Assembly: GCA_030705825.1 (NCBI GenBank)
Contig: JAUZPR010000017.1
Location: forward strand, 1 to 37,099
DNA from: Bacillota bacterium
GTDB lineage: Bacteria > Bacillota > Clostridia > Acetivibrionales > JANLFN01
Direction of reading: 5' to 3'
Length of the DNA: 37,099 bases
Shown here: one piece after another, positions 15,119 to 25,038 of the stretch
Numbering within the stretch: position 1 is the first letter of the stretch
Layout: each line of letters starts with the position of its first letter
Translations under genes and position numbers: made by a program
The notes under the pieces: generated by a model
Told to the model about the DNA's origin: nothing
The model's database searches: none
Seen by the model: the letters and a program-made list of their open reading frames with translations, nothing else

Positions 15119-16255
15119 TTATTCCTGTTCCTGATCGTTTTCTTCGTCTTCCGTTACGTTTTCAAGTTCATTTACATCATCATAACTCTCATCATAGTTT
15201 AACAATTGCTGCTCTATAGTAGCCCTTAACTGGGATTCGCTCTTGATATCTATTTTCCAACCGGTAAGCTTTGCAGCAAGCCTGGCGTTCTGGCCTTCCT
15301 TGCCTATTGCCAGTGAAAGCTGAAAATCCGGAACTGTAACCTTTGCAGATTTCTCTTCTTCATTGATATCCACCCGGATAACCTTGGCAGGGCTTAAGCT
15401 GCTTGATATAAATTCTTCCGGGCTGCTGCTCCATTTAATTATATCTATCTTCTCGCCTCTAAGCTCGTCAACGACACTCTGAACCCTTGTACCCTTCTGC
15501 CCTACACAGGCACCTACAGGATCCACATTATCATCTTTTGAGAAGACTGCGATTTTAGTCCTGGAGCCTGGTTCTCTGGCAATGCTTTTTATCTCGACAA
15601 TTCCTTCGTGAATTTCAGGAACTTCAAGTTCAAAAAGCCTTTTTACAAGCCACGGGTGTGTTCTGGAAACCAGAATCTGAGGCCCCTTCGTGGTTTTTTT
15701 GACTTCGGTGATATAGGTCTTCAACCTGTCATTGAACCTGTATTCCTCACCCATTGTCTGTTCAGACGGCGGAAGTGTAGCTTCGGTTTTACCAAGGTCT
15801 ATTATAACATTTTTTCTTTCAGACCTCTGGATTATTCCGGTCACTATATCCCCTTCCTTATTTATAAATTCATCGTAAATAATTCCTCTTTCGGCTTCCC
15901 TTATTTTTTGCACAACCACCTGTTTTGCAGTCTGTGCGGCAATTCTGCCGAATTTTTTAGGAGTAACCTCAATTTCTGCTGTATCTTCCAGTTCATATTT
16001 CTTACTGACTTTTTTTGCTTCGTCAAGGGAGATATCCAGGAAATCATCCTCAGGCTGGTCGGTAACCCTCTTCAAAGCATAAACACGAACATCTCCTGTT
16101 TCTCTATCTATAGTTACTTTAACATTCTGTGCCGTGCCGAAATTTTTCTTATATGCAGAAATTAAAGCTGCTTCAATAGCCTCTATTAGAATTTCCTTAT
16201 CTATGCCCTTCTCTTTTTGTAATTGTTCAAGTGCCAGAATCAATTCGGAACTCAT
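15119..16255 (-). CDS. nusA: Transcription elongation/termination factor NusA
   Basis: A 378-residue NusA with the Gram-positive layout: N-terminal RNA-polymerase-binding domain (MSSELILALEQLQKEKGI), S1 domain (GDIVTGIIQRSERKNVIIDLG), KH1 (GSRTKIAVFSKD, DPVGACVGQKGTRVQ) and KH2 (LAIGKEGQNARLAAKLTGW), ending in an acidic tail. It modulates pausing and intrinsic termination. It lies 16 nt after rimP, with an SD (AAGGG) before the ATG. The C-terminal acidic repeats of the E. coli protein are absent, as expected in Firmicutes. Confidence 0.97.
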   Translation of the reverse strand: MSSELILALEQLQKEKGIDKEILIEAIEAALISAYKKNFGTAQNVKVTIDRETGDVRVYALKRVTDQPEDDFLDISLDEAKKVSKKYELEDTAEIEVTPKKFGRIAAQTAKQVVVQKIREAERGIIYDEFINKEGDIVTGIIQRSERKNVIIDLGKTEATLPPSEQTMGEEYRFNDRLKTYITEVKKTTKGPQILVSRTHPWLVKRLFELEVPEIHEGIVEIKSIAREPGSRTKIAVFSKDDNVDPVGACVGQKGTRVQSVVDELRGEKIDIIKWSSSPEEFISSSLSPAKVIRVDINEEEKSAKVTVPDFQLSLAIGKEGQNARLAAKLTGWKIDIKSESQLRATIEQQLLNYDESYDDVNELENVTEDEENDQEQE

Positions 16256-16271
16256 TTTTCCCTTAACCTCC

Positions 16272-16739
16272 CTATTTGAATTTCACAGCCCGTTTGACAA
16301 TAGCAACTTTTTCCCTGTCAAACCCAACTATTTCACTAGATGTCAATTTAATCGAAATAATATTTTCATCCAAACCTATCAATTCGCCTTCAAAAATCTT
16401 CTGCCCGTCAATAGGCTGGAAAAGTTTCAATTCTACAGTCTCACCCTTGTATCGTACAAAATCACTGTCCTTTTTCAAAGGCCTGTCTAGTCCCGGGGAA
16501 GATACCTCAAGGAAATATGCCTGTTCTATCGGATCGGTCTGGTCCAGCAGATCGCTTATTTCCTCACTTACAATCTGACAATCGTCAATGGTAATTCCTC
16601 CGGGCTTATCTATGTATATTCTGAGATACCGGTTGGCGCCCTCCTTTACAAACTCAACATCGACAAGTTCGAATTTGTTTTTGTCTGTCACAGGCTTGGC
16701 AAGCTCGGCAATAATATCCTCAATCCTTCTTTTAGTCAT
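16272..16739 (-). CDS. rimP: Ribosome maturation factor RimP
   Basis: A 155-residue RimP needed for 30S subunit maturation. It contains FELVDVEFVKEGANRYLRIYID, GITIDDCQIVSEEISDLLD and YFLEVSSPGLDRPL, the strongest family motif. The ORF track extends to 16853, but the ATG at 16739 has a perfect GGAGG 6 nt upstream and gives the normal N-terminus MTKRRIEDIIAELA. The extra upstream codons cross the leader hairpin and are untranslated in this view. It is the first gene of the rimP-nusA-infB operon. Confidence 0.95.
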   Translation of the reverse strand: MTKRRIEDIIAELAKPVTDKNKFELVDVEFVKEGANRYLRIYIDKPGGITIDDCQIVSEEISDLLDQTDPIEQAYFLEVSSPGLDRPLKKDSDFVRYKGETVELKLFQPIDGQKIFEGELIGLDENIISIKLTSSEIVGFDREKVAIVKRAVKFK

Positions 16740-16810
16740 GCTAACCTCCGTCTTTTGGCCAAAGGACCGAATATGGTCTTGGTTACGCAACAAGTAGTCC
16801 AACAAAGCGA

Positions 16811-16833
16811 AAGAGTGGGAACAACCCACTCTT
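16811..16833 (-). promoter_or_regulatory. Leader hairpin upstream of rimP
   Basis: AAGAGTGGG and CCCACTCTT form a perfect 9-bp stem with a 5-nt loop in the approximately 125-nt leader between the promoter and the rimP SD. The minus strand has only a short interrupted U-run after it (TTTCGCTTTG), so it is a weak terminator at best. Comparable strong hairpins ahead of rimP are common in Clostridia, and NusA could act on it as an autoregulatory pause or termination site; that is inference. Confidence 0.6.
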
Positions 16834-16869
16834 CTACTCAAAATGATATTCACCCTTTAGTCAAGAAGT

Positions 16870-16898
16870 ATTATATCATTATTATCTGTAATAAGCAA
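16870..16898 (-). promoter_or_regulatory. Promoter of the rimP-nusA-infB operon
   Basis: TTGCTT (16893-16898), a 17-nt spacer and a perfect TATAAT (16870-16875) on the minus strand, in the 269-nt gap between polC and rimP. The expected start near 16863 gives a leader of about 125 nt containing the hairpin at 16811-16833. Confidence 0.75.
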
Positions 16899-17008
16899 TA
16901 ATTTATTACTTTTTTTGAAATTAATATGCTTCAAACATAACTATTTTAACAAGTTTAAAACATTACCGAAAAACAACCTGTAATCCTGTGACGTTAAACC
17001 CGATACTA

Positions 17009-20000
17009 TTAAAACAGGCACAGCTGATTGCTCTCAGGCAGATCTTTAAGGCAGCCGTTATTCTGGAGTATTTCTATAACCGATTTGCTTATTTTAGCTC
17101 TTACTCTCAGATCGTCAATTGAGAGGAATGGACCGCCCTTCCTTGCTTCAACCATATTCTGGGCTGCAGAAATACCCAGACCCTGCAGTGCGTTCAAAGA
17201 TGGTCTTATACCATCGGATTCAATAATGAATTTTGTGGCTTGCGAATGATACAAATCCACAGGCAGGAATTTTATTCCCCTGGCATACATCTCATTTGCA
17301 ACTTCCATTATCGTAAGAACGTTTTTTTCCTTTTGGGTCATATTATTCCCCTTTTTCTCATATTCCTTTATCTTGTTCCTTACCTTGTCCCTTCCGCAGG
17401 TCATCAGTTCGGCGTCAAATTCGTCGGCTCTGACTGTAAAATAGGTAGTATAGAAGGCTTGTGGATAATAAACCTTGAACCAGGCTATTCTGAAAGCCAT
17501 CATTACATATGCCGCCGCATGAGCTTTGGGGAACATGTACTTGATCTTTTTACAGGAACCTATATACCAGCCCGGAACCTTGTTCTGCTTCATTATTTCC
17601 TCATATTCCTCTTTAAGACCCTTTCCTTTCCTCACGTCCTCCATTATCTTGAAGGAAGTTTTCGGGGGAAGTCCTGCATGCAGAAGGTATATCATTATAT
17701 CATCCCTGCAGCAGATAGCCTCTGAAAGCGTTGCCGAGCCTTGTTTTATCAATTCCTGTGCGTTGTTGAGCCAAACATCGGTTCCGTGGGAAAGGCCCGA
17801 AATCCTTATCAGCTCTGAAAATGTGCTTGGTTTTGTATCTACCAGCATTTGCCTTACGAATTTTGTACCGAATTCGGGTATTGCAAAAGTACCCACTTCA
17901 CTGTCTACATCCTCCGGTTTTATACCCAGAGCCTCTGTATTATGGAAAAGGCTCATGGTTTTTTTATCGTCAAGTGGTATTGTTCTTGCATCCACTCCTG
18001 TAAGATCCTCAAGCATCCTTATTACGGTAGGATCGTCATGTCCAAGTATGTCCAGTTTGAGAAGCCTTCCACTTATGGAATGGTAATCAAAATGGGTTGT
18101 TATAATATTCGATTCGGTATCATCGGCAGGCCTTTGAATAGGACAGAACTCATATATATCCCTGTCCTGGGGAACAATCATTACACCTCCGGGGTGCTGT
18201 CCGGTAGTCCTTTTTATTCCGGTACAGCCTCTTACAAGCCTGTTGATCTCGGCATTTGTTACAACGATACCTCTTTCGTCCAGATAATTTTTAACAAAAC
18301 CATATGCGGTCTTATCTGCTATTGTACCTATTGTTCCGGCCCTGTAAACATGGCCCACACCAAAAAGCTCCTCGGTGTACTTGTGTGCCTTGGGCTGATA
18401 ATCTCCCGAGAAGTTCAAGTCGATATCAGGCTCCTTGTCCCCGTCAAACCCAAGGAAGGTTTCGAACGGAATGTCATAGCCGTCTTTTTTCATACTGGTC
18501 TTACAATTGGGACATTCCTTTTCAGGCAGGTCAAATCCGCAGCCGTAGCTTCCGTCATCAACAAATTCAGTATGCTTGCAGCTGGTGCAAATGTAATGTG
18601 GAGGAAGCGAATTAACCTCTGTTATTCCTACCATGTTTGCAACAAAGGAAGATCCTACCGATCCTCTGGAACCGACGAGATAACCGTCACTTAGCGATTT
18701 CCAAACCAACTTTTGCGCTATTATGTACATAACTGAAAAACCGTTTTTTATAATTGAATTCAATTCCTTGTCCAAACGGTCTCTAACTACCGTCGGGAGA
18801 GGATCTCCGTATATCTCCAGAGCCTTGCTTTCGGCAAGCCTTTTTATTTCTTCCTCTGCACCTTCTATACTTGGCGGGAAGGTCCCGTCCGGAATGGGTA
18901 TTATCTCATCTACAGAATCTGCAATTTTATTTGTATTGGTCACAACTACTTCGTAAGCTTTTTCCTTACCAAGATATTCAAATTCATCCAGCATCTCGCC
19001 TGTTGTCCTGAAATACAAAGGTGCCTGGTTATCGGCATCATCAAAGCCCTGCCCGGCCATCAGAATACGTCTGTACGCCTCATCCCTCGGGTCCATGAAA
19101 TGCACGTCGCAGGTGGCAACTACAGGTTTTCCAAGTTCATCACCCAGTTTTACTATTCGCCGGTTTATGTTCTTAAGCTCTTCCTGGCTTCCGACCTTGC
19201 CGTTGTTAATAAGGAACTGGTTATTACCCAGAGGCTGTATCTCGAGATAATCGTAAAATCTTGCTATCTTTGTGATTTCCTCATCACTTTTGCTGTTTAC
19301 AATAGCGGAATAAAGCTCCCCTGCTTCACAGGCGCTGCCTAAAATCAAACCTTCTCTGTATTTCAAAAGCAGCTTTTTAGGTACTCTGGGCTTTTTGTGA
19401 AAATAATTCAAATGTGAATAGGATACTATTTTATATAGGTTTCTTAATCCAGTATAATTTGACGCAAGAATTATTGCATGATGCGTACCTGCTTTAGCAT
19501 AATTTTCGCATGAATCAAACATACTCTCTATGGAGTTGACCGATTCAGCACCCATTTCCTTAAGCAATAAGATACATTTTAAAAGTATGTAAGCTGTAGT
19601 TTTGGCATCATCCAAGGCTCTGTGGTGGTTATCCATTTTTATTTTCAGATGCTTTGCAACTGCATCCAGTCTGTACCTCTCAAGTCCAGGATACAGGCAC
19701 CTGCATAGCTGCAGTGTATCAATGATTGTGTTTTCAACCTTCAAATCACATTTGTTTGCATAATACTTTATAAATCCAAGGTCAAAGGGAGAGTTGTGGG
19801 CAACAACCACCGAGTCCCCGATAAATTCCAACAGCAGGGGCAGAACTTCATTTACTAAAGGCGCATCCTTGACCATATCATCAGTTATTCCAGTAAGCTT
19901 GGTAATGAAAGCCGGAATAGGTATTTCAGGATTTACAAATGATGAAAATTCTTCTGTAACCTCGCCATTTTTTATCTTTACAGCTCCTATTTCGGTGATT

Positions 20001-21307
20001 CTGTCTTTTCTATGTTCAAGACCGGTTGTCTCTATATCCAGTACCACAAATTCACCGTCAAGCGAATGATCTTTAGGGCAATATACGACAGGAGCCCCAT
20101 CATCCAGCAGATAGCATTCAATTCCGTATATTATTTTGATCTTGTTCTTTTTAGCAGCATCAAATGCTTCAGGGTAAGCCTGAACAACTCCATGGTCGGT
20201 TATGGCAATTGCCTTGTGTCCCCAATCGGCAGCCCGCTTTACCAGCTCCTTTGCGGAAGATACACCGTCCATGGCGCTCATTTGAGTGTGAAGATGAAGC
20301 TCAACTCTTTTTACCTCAGCCTGGTCCAGCTTGATTACCTTTTCGGTTTCAATAATATCCGAGGCTGCAATTGTAAGTTCTTTGGAAAACTTGTCGTATT
20401 GTGCTTCACCTCTTACAACTACATTTAATCCAATTTTTAATTTTTCTTTTATAGCGTCACAGGTGTTTTTATCAACAAAGAATTTTATGGTCAGAGAACT
20501 GGTATAATCGGTTACATCGAAGGTGCCGAGAAATTTACCGCCTCTAATTTCCCTGTACTCAATGCTCATTACCTCGCCGCCGACTGAAATTCTTCCCGAG
20601 TCCTGGGTTACGTTAACCATATCCATAACCTGGTCGTTAAAAATCTTACCGAGAATAATCTTATCAGGTGTGGCGGACTGTATTTGAACTCTACTTGAGG
20701 GTTTTTGTTCCGCTGATTTTTTCTCAACAGCTTCCGACTTTTCAATTATCTTTTTCTCTTCCTGTTCTTTTTTCTCGAAATAATCTACAAGCTCGGCCTC
20801 ATTAATTTGCTTGTCCTGCATCTCAACCTTAATCCTCACCGAAAAACATTGCTCTACCAAAGCCTCGATATACCTGTCGCAGCCCTTTGATTTTAAAACC
20901 TCGGAACCGCTTGTTGCCAGCCTTATTACCAGTTTATTCTTTTCAAAGGTCCATGTGCATTCGGATAAAATACCTCTGGATGAGGCAATTTCCCTGTTTG
21001 TAAAATAAACAATACTGTCCCAGTAATCGGAGATCAATTGTTCAATAGGCTGGTTGATGCTGAATTTGACTTTTATGGCAGCAGAATTAAGGCCGTAGGA
21101 ATTGGTTATATGCTGTTCCAGTTGCACCAGAGCGGCAGCAGGAATAAGTCTTTCCGACTGTACGGTGATTTCAAGTCTTTTTGATTTGCTGAAAACGCTA
21201 ATATTTAGGATTTTAACTTCATTTATAAGAATGGCTTCGTTACTGTCAAGAACAAGGCCGGGAAAAGCTTCAAGTATTTTTTTACTGTCTTGTGCCGAAT
21301 TATCCAT
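17009..21307 (-). CDS. polC: DNA polymerase III alpha subunit, Gram-positive PolC type
   Basis: A 1432-residue replicative polymerase. Domains in order: N-terminal domain and OB fold (about 1-330), PHP domain (VELHLHTQMSAMDGV, AITDHGVVQAYPEAF), an inserted DEDDh proofreading exonuclease (about 420-590, VVLDIETTGLEHRKDRITEIG, HNSPFDLGFI, HHRALDDAKTTAYI), a four-Cys zinc module (CTSCKHTEF..CPNC) and the PolC palm with EPDIDLNFSGDYQP, followed by fingers and HhH (GISAAQNM). The ATG has GGGGGA 8 nt upstream. It follows ispG by 50 nt and belongs to the uppS-to-polC run. Length is normal and all motifs are present. Confidence 0.98.
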   Translation of the reverse strand: MDNSAQDSKKILEAFPGLVLDSNEAILINEVKILNISVFSKSKRLEITVQSERLIPAAALVQLEQHITNSYGLNSAAIKVKFSINQPIEQLISDYWDSIVYFTNREIASSRGILSECTWTFEKNKLVIRLATSGSEVLKSKGCDRYIEALVEQCFSVRIKVEMQDKQINEAELVDYFEKKEQEEKKIIEKSEAVEKKSAEQKPSSRVQIQSATPDKIILGKIFNDQVMDMVNVTQDSGRISVGGEVMSIEYREIRGGKFLGTFDVTDYTSSLTIKFFVDKNTCDAIKEKLKIGLNVVVRGEAQYDKFSKELTIAASDIIETEKVIKLDQAEVKRVELHLHTQMSAMDGVSSAKELVKRAADWGHKAIAITDHGVVQAYPEAFDAAKKNKIKIIYGIECYLLDDGAPVVYCPKDHSLDGEFVVLDIETTGLEHRKDRITEIGAVKIKNGEVTEEFSSFVNPEIPIPAFITKLTGITDDMVKDAPLVNEVLPLLLEFIGDSVVVAHNSPFDLGFIKYYANKCDLKVENTIIDTLQLCRCLYPGLERYRLDAVAKHLKIKMDNHHRALDDAKTTAYILLKCILLLKEMGAESVNSIESMFDSCENYAKAGTHHAIILASNYTGLRNLYKIVSYSHLNYFHKKPRVPKKLLLKYREGLILGSACEAGELYSAIVNSKSDEEITKIARFYDYLEIQPLGNNQFLINNGKVGSQEELKNINRRIVKLGDELGKPVVATCDVHFMDPRDEAYRRILMAGQGFDDADNQAPLYFRTTGEMLDEFEYLGKEKAYEVVVTNTNKIADSVDEIIPIPDGTFPPSIEGAEEEIKRLAESKALEIYGDPLPTVVRDRLDKELNSIIKNGFSVMYIIAQKLVWKSLSDGYLVGSRGSVGSSFVANMVGITEVNSLPPHYICTSCKHTEFVDDGSYGCGFDLPEKECPNCKTSMKKDGYDIPFETFLGFDGDKEPDIDLNFSGDYQPKAHKYTEELFGVGHVYRAGTIGTIADKTAYGFVKNYLDERGIVVTNAEINRLVRGCTGIKRTTGQHPGGVMIVPQDRDIYEFCPIQRPADDTESNIITTHFDYHSISGRLLKLDILGHDDPTVIRMLEDLTGVDARTIPLDDKKTMSLFHNTEALGIKPEDVDSEVGTFAIPEFGTKFVRQMLVDTKPSTFSELIRISGLSHGTDVWLNNAQELIKQGSATLSEAICCRDDIMIYLLHAGLPPKTSFKIMEDVRKGKGLKEEYEEIMKQNKVPGWYIGSCKKIKYMFPKAHAAAYVMMAFRIAWFKVYYPQAFYTTYFTVRADEFDAELMTCGRDKVRNKIKEYEKKGNNMTQKEKNVLTIMEVANEMYARGIKFLPVDLYHSQATKFIIESDGIRPSLNALQGLGISAAQNMVEARKGGPFLSIDDLRVRAKISKSVIEILQNNGCLKDLPESNQLCLF

Positions 21308-21357
21308 AGTATTTGTCCCCCAACCTCAACATTTGTATGTTATATAATAATAAAAAA

Positions 21358-22425
21358 TCACATCTTGTCTATCTCTTGCAAAAGTTCTTCTACTATTCTG
21401 TCCTGAGGAATTTTCCTGATAATTTTTCCCTTTTTGAACAAAAGTGCTTCACCTTTTCCCCCTGCTATGCCAATATCCGCTTCACGGGCTTCACCCGGCC
21501 CGTTTACGGCACAGCCCATAACAGCTACCTTTATATTCTTGGCGGATTTTTTAAGATAGGTTTCAAGTTTATTCGCAACAGGAATAAGGTCTATCTGGCA
21601 TCTTCCGCAGGTAGGGCATGAAACCATTTCTATACCGTTTTTTCTGATTCCAAGTGATTTTAGGATTTCAATGCCTGCCCTTATTTCTTCCACCGGGTCA
21701 CCTGTCAATGAAACCCTTAAGGTATCGCCTATTCCCCTTGCCAGCAATGCTCCCAGACCTACCGATGACTTTACGGTCCCGGAATATACGGTGCCTGCTT
21801 CGGTAACACCTATATGAAGAGGATAATCCGACTTCTCCGACATTAATGCATATGCGGCTATAGTCAAGGGCACATTTGAGGCTTTTATTGAAAACAGGAT
21901 ATCATAAAAATCAACTTCTTCAAGCAGCCGTGCATGTGATAATGCACTTTCCACCATACCTTCAGGTGTGATTCCTCCGTATTTTTCAATAATATTCTTT
22001 TCGACTGAGCCTGAGTTTACACCTATACGTATTGGTATGCCGCGTTCCTTTGCCATATCCGCAACTGCCTTTACCCGGTCTTTTCCTCCGATATTGCCCG
22101 GGTTGATCCTGATTTTGTCGGCTCCGCTTTCCATACTGGCTAGAGCCAGACGGTAATCAAAATGTATATCTGCCACCAGCGGTATTCTGATTGATCTCTT
22201 TATTTGCTTTATGGCATCCGCCGCTTCCATATCTGGAACTGCAACCCTGATTATTTCACAGCCTGCTTCTTCAAGCCTCTGTATCTGCTCAACTGTTGCC
22301 CGTTCATCCCTTGTATCCGTATTAGTCATAGACTGTACGGTTATAGGTGCATCTCCGCCTATGAATATATCGCCTATACGTATTTTTTTAGTTTGTCTCC
22401 GTTTTAAAAAATCCGAACCGGTCAA
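21358..22425 (-). CDS. ispG: (E)-4-hydroxy-3-methylbut-2-enyl-diphosphate synthase IspG
   Basis: A 355-residue [4Fe-4S] enzyme that reduces MEcPP to HMBPP in the non-mevalonate isoprenoid pathway. The N-terminal TIM-barrel part has [14 protein letters not shown] and [12 protein letters not shown]; the cluster ligands appear in SCPTCGRCQ and [10 protein letters not shown] near the C-terminus. The start is a TTG at 22425 with GAGGTG 8 nt upstream; no in-frame ATG fits. It lies 12 nt after rseP and with dxr supplies isoprenoid precursors for the uppS product. Confidence 0.97.
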   Translation of the reverse strand: MTGSDFLKRRQTKKIRIGDIFIGGDAPITVQSMTNTDTRDERATVEQIQRLEEAGCEIIRVAVPDMEAADAIKQIKRSIRIPLVADIHFDYRLALASMESGADKIRINPGNIGGKDRVKAVADMAKERGIPIRIGVNSGSVEKNIIEKYGGITPEGMVESALSHARLLEEVDFYDILFSIKASNVPLTIAAYALMSEKSDYPLHIGVTEAGTVYSGTVKSSVGLGALLARGIGDTLRVSLTGDPVEEIRAGIEILKSLGIRKNGIEMVSCPTCGRCQIDLIPVANKLETYLKKSAKNIKVAVMGCAVNGPGEAREADIGIAGGKGEALLFKKGKIIRKIPQDRIVEELLQEIDKM

Positions 22426-22437
22426 TTTTTATTCACC

Positions 22438-23733
22438 TCATCCACCTGTAAAAATCCTGACGATATCATTGTATGTCAAAACAATAAACAGACCCATTAA
22501 TATCACAAAGCCAACCATCGAAATCATTGCTTCCTTTTCGACCGGCAAACGCTTTCTCCTTATTTTTTCTATTATAAGGAACAGCATTTTAAAGCCGTCT
22601 GTAGGCGGAATTGGAAGCAGGTTTGTCACACCGAGTCCTATACTGATTATAGCTGAAATACTTAGCAAATTAAGTATTATATCCAAAACCGAAGGACTTT
22701 GCTGAACAAAAGTATTTATAGTTGATACGATACCAACCGGTCCAGCCATCTGATTTAAAGGCACCTGTCCTTGTATCAGCCATGCTATTGAATAAATTCC
22801 GATACGTGTGATGGAATATGAATTTACAAAGGCATCTTTAATTGAACTGAAAATATTCCCGTACTCGGTTGAAAATGCCATACCCGGGTCATATTGTTCA
22901 GGATTCTTATCCTGTACAGGGACAATATTATTCAGTACCTGCTGGTTGCCCCCCCTGATTACCGTAATATTCAACGGATTATTTTTATTGGAATAGATAT
23001 AGCTGCTTATCTGCTGTCTAGTTGAAACAGACTTGTCGTTCATTTTAACTATTACATCTCCGGCTTTCAAACCGCCTTTAGATGCCGGGGATTTTGGCTC
23101 GACACTTTCTACTATATTTGATTTGCTTCCATAGGGTTCGGTAAAAGTGAAGCCCATCATATATCTGTTTGCAGGAATCAAATCCGGGGTAAACGTAGTA
23201 TGAAGCCTGCTGCCGTTTCTCATAAACTCAACTCTTACAGGCTTCCCTTTGGAGGAATACATGAACATGCCAACATCAAGGGGCTGGTATACGCTGTTTC
23301 CATTATAGTCCACAATTTTATCACCTGCCCGGAGTCCCGCCATATAAGCCGGAGAACCGTCAGGAACCGTATCAAGTCTTGTGGTGTTTACTCCTGCAAT
23401 AACATATGAAACTGCCAGGAATATCACCCCAAGCATAATACTGGCAAAAGGTCCAGCCGCAACTGTTACAAACCTTGCCCAAACCGGCCTTTTGTTAAAG
23501 GCTCTGGCATCGTCCGATTCCTCTTCCTCACCCTCCATTTTTACATAGGCCAGTGCAGGTATTATTCGCAAGGAATACATTGTCTCTCCGCGTTTTATGC
23601 TGAAAATCTTCGGACCAATAAACAGTGAGAACTCCAAAACCTTTATACCGGTCAATCTGGCTGCTATAAAATGTCCAAGTTCATGCACTATTACAATCAA
23701 ATCAAAAGCTAGAAAAGCAATTAAAAGCTTCAT
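22438..23733 (-). CDS. rseP: Site-2 zinc metalloprotease RseP/RasP
   Basis: A 431-residue multi-span intramembrane protease. The first helix contains the zinc site HELGH (residues 17-21); two PDZ domains follow (about 130-200 and 200-275, the second with SPASKGGLKAGDVIVKMND), then the third zinc ligand in NLLPIPPTDGFKML and a final helix. The LDG motif common in the family appears as TDG, keeping the catalytic Asp. It probably cleaves anti-sigma factors or signal peptides in the membrane. GGGAGG is 6 nt ahead of the ATG. Two PDZ domains are more typical of proteobacterial RseP, but clostridial members with two are known to me. Confidence 0.94.
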   Translation of the reverse strand: MKLLIAFLAFDLIVIVHELGHFIAARLTGIKVLEFSLFIGPKIFSIKRGETMYSLRIIPALAYVKMEGEEEESDDARAFNKRPVWARFVTVAAGPFASIMLGVIFLAVSYVIAGVNTTRLDTVPDGSPAYMAGLRAGDKIVDYNGNSVYQPLDVGMFMYSSKGKPVRVEFMRNGSRLHTTFTPDLIPANRYMMGFTFTEPYGSKSNIVESVEPKSPASKGGLKAGDVIVKMNDKSVSTRQQISSYIYSNKNNPLNITVIRGGNQQVLNNIVPVQDKNPEQYDPGMAFSTEYGNIFSSIKDAFVNSYSITRIGIYSIAWLIQGQVPLNQMAGPVGIVSTINTFVQQSPSVLDIILNLLSISAIISIGLGVTNLLPIPPTDGFKMLFLIIEKIRRKRLPVEKEAMISMVGFVILMGLFIVLTYNDIVRIFTGG

Positions 23734-23764
23734 GCGATACCTCCCGTATCCGGCTCTGCATTGG

Positions 23765-23802
23765 AGATTTTGCTTAAACCTGAATCTGCAGGTTAAAAAT
23801 CT
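23765..23802. other. Hairpin in the dxr-rseP gap
   Basis: Nested inverted repeats AGATTTT..AAAATCT and AACCTG..CAGGTT enclose a 6-nt loop in the 123-nt gap after dxr. No U-tract follows, so it does not look like a terminator; it could be an mRNA-stability element. No convincing promoter for rseP was found in the gap. Confidence 0.35.
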
Positions 23803-23856
23803 TCAGTAAGAAATATGCTAAACTCAAGTATTATATTCTATATAAGTTTCCAACAT

Positions 23857-25008
23857 TTATATCTGTTTTATTTTAATTGAATATTCCCTTGCCCATGAAT
23901 CTGCAGCAAGTATATCCTTTAGTTCAGGATGTTTTACCGGTTGGTGCACGTTCATAACCTGTTCTATTATTCGGGGTATGTCAAGAAATCCTATATCACC
24001 CTTTAAAAACAGATCAACAGCTATTTCATTGGCAGCATTCATTACAACCGGTACAGTACCGCCTTCCCTCAAAGCGCGGAAAGCCAGTTCCAGACATTTG
24101 AATGTTTTAAAATCGGGTTTCTCAAAAGTAAGTGTGCTCATTTCCAGCAAATTTAATCTTGAAAAATTATTTTGTAACCTGTCTGGATATGTAAGCGCAA
24201 ATTGTATGGGTATGCGCATATCCGGAGAGCCCAGCTGAGCAATTATCGATCCGTCCTCATACTCTACTGCCGAATGAACCACACTCTGAGGATGAACAAC
24301 CACCTCTATTTGTTCCTCTGTAAGTCCAAAAAGCCATTTAGCTTCTATAACTTCCAGGCCCTTGTTCATCAATGTTGCCGAATCAATTGTAATCTTGCTG
24401 CCCATAATCCAGTTGGGATGCTTCAGAGCCTGTTCACGTGTAACATGCTCCAGATCTTCCATGCTTTTTCCCCTGAAAGGACCACCTGATGCTGTTAAAA
24501 TTATTTTATTCAATCTCTTTTTATTATTACCGAGAAGGCATTGAAAAATAGCAGAATGCTCACTGTCTACGGGAAGAATCTTGACTCCTTCCCTTTGTGC
24601 CGCAGCCACTACAATCTCGCCAGCAGTTACAAGAGTTTCCTTGTTGGCCAGAGCTATATCCTTCTTCTTTTTAATGGCTTCCAGCGTTGGTACCAAACCG
24701 GCTATACCCACTATGGATGTTACAACGGTATCTGCTTCCTCCATAACGGCAATTGCCGAAAGACCTTCTTTCCCTTCATAAACCTTTGTTTTCAGGTCAC
24801 TTATCCTTTTTTTCAGGACAGCCGCCGCCTCTATATTTCTTACAGCCGCTGCACGTGGCTTGAAACGCCGGATCTGCTGTTCAAGCAGTTCAATATTTTT
24901 ATCTGCAGTAAGACCTACTACTTCTATGCCGCAATTTTCAGCCGCTTCCAGCGTCTGAGTTCCGATTGAACCTGTAGACCCGAGTATTGAAATCCTTTTT
25001 TTATTCAA
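23857..25008 (-). CDS. dxr: 1-deoxy-D-xylulose-5-phosphate reductoisomerase
   Basis: A 383-residue NADPH-dependent enzyme forming MEP from DXP, the committed step of the non-mevalonate pathway. The Rossmann motif GSTGSIGTQTLE is near the N-terminus, VDSEHSAIFQCL and TASGGPFRGK are active-site segments, and HPNWIMGSKITIDSATLMNKGLE (quoted in part) is diagnostic. The start is a TTG at 25008 with GGAGATGA about 5-8 nt upstream. It follows cdsA by 30 nt and precedes rseP. Confidence 0.97.
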   Translation of the reverse strand: MNKKRISILGSTGSIGTQTLEAAENCGIEVVGLTADKNIELLEQQIRRFKPRAAAVRNIEAAAVLKKRISDLKTKVYEGKEGLSAIAVMEEADTVVTSIVGIAGLVPTLEAIKKKKDIALANKETLVTAGEIVVAAAQREGVKILPVDSEHSAIFQCLLGNNKKRLNKIILTASGGPFRGKSMEDLEHVTREQALKHPNWIMGSKITIDSATLMNKGLEVIEAKWLFGLTEEQIEVVVHPQSVVHSAVEYEDGSIIAQLGSPDMRIPIQFALTYPDRLQNNFSRLNLLEMSTLTFEKPDFKTFKCLELAFRALREGGTVPVVMNAANEIAVDLFLKGDIGFLDIPRIIEQVMNVHQPVKHPELKDILAADSWAREYSIKIKQI

Positions 25009-25038
25009 AGCTTCATCTCCAACTCAAAATTCAAGTCA

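Noticed and set aside
15608-16165. 185-codon plus-strand ORF
   Set aside because: Antisense shadow of nusA with Phe/Cys-rich translation typical of noncoding frames.
17849-18694. 281-codon plus-strand ORF
   Set aside because: Lies entirely antisense to polC, whose frame has full motif support; the translation has no recognisable domain.
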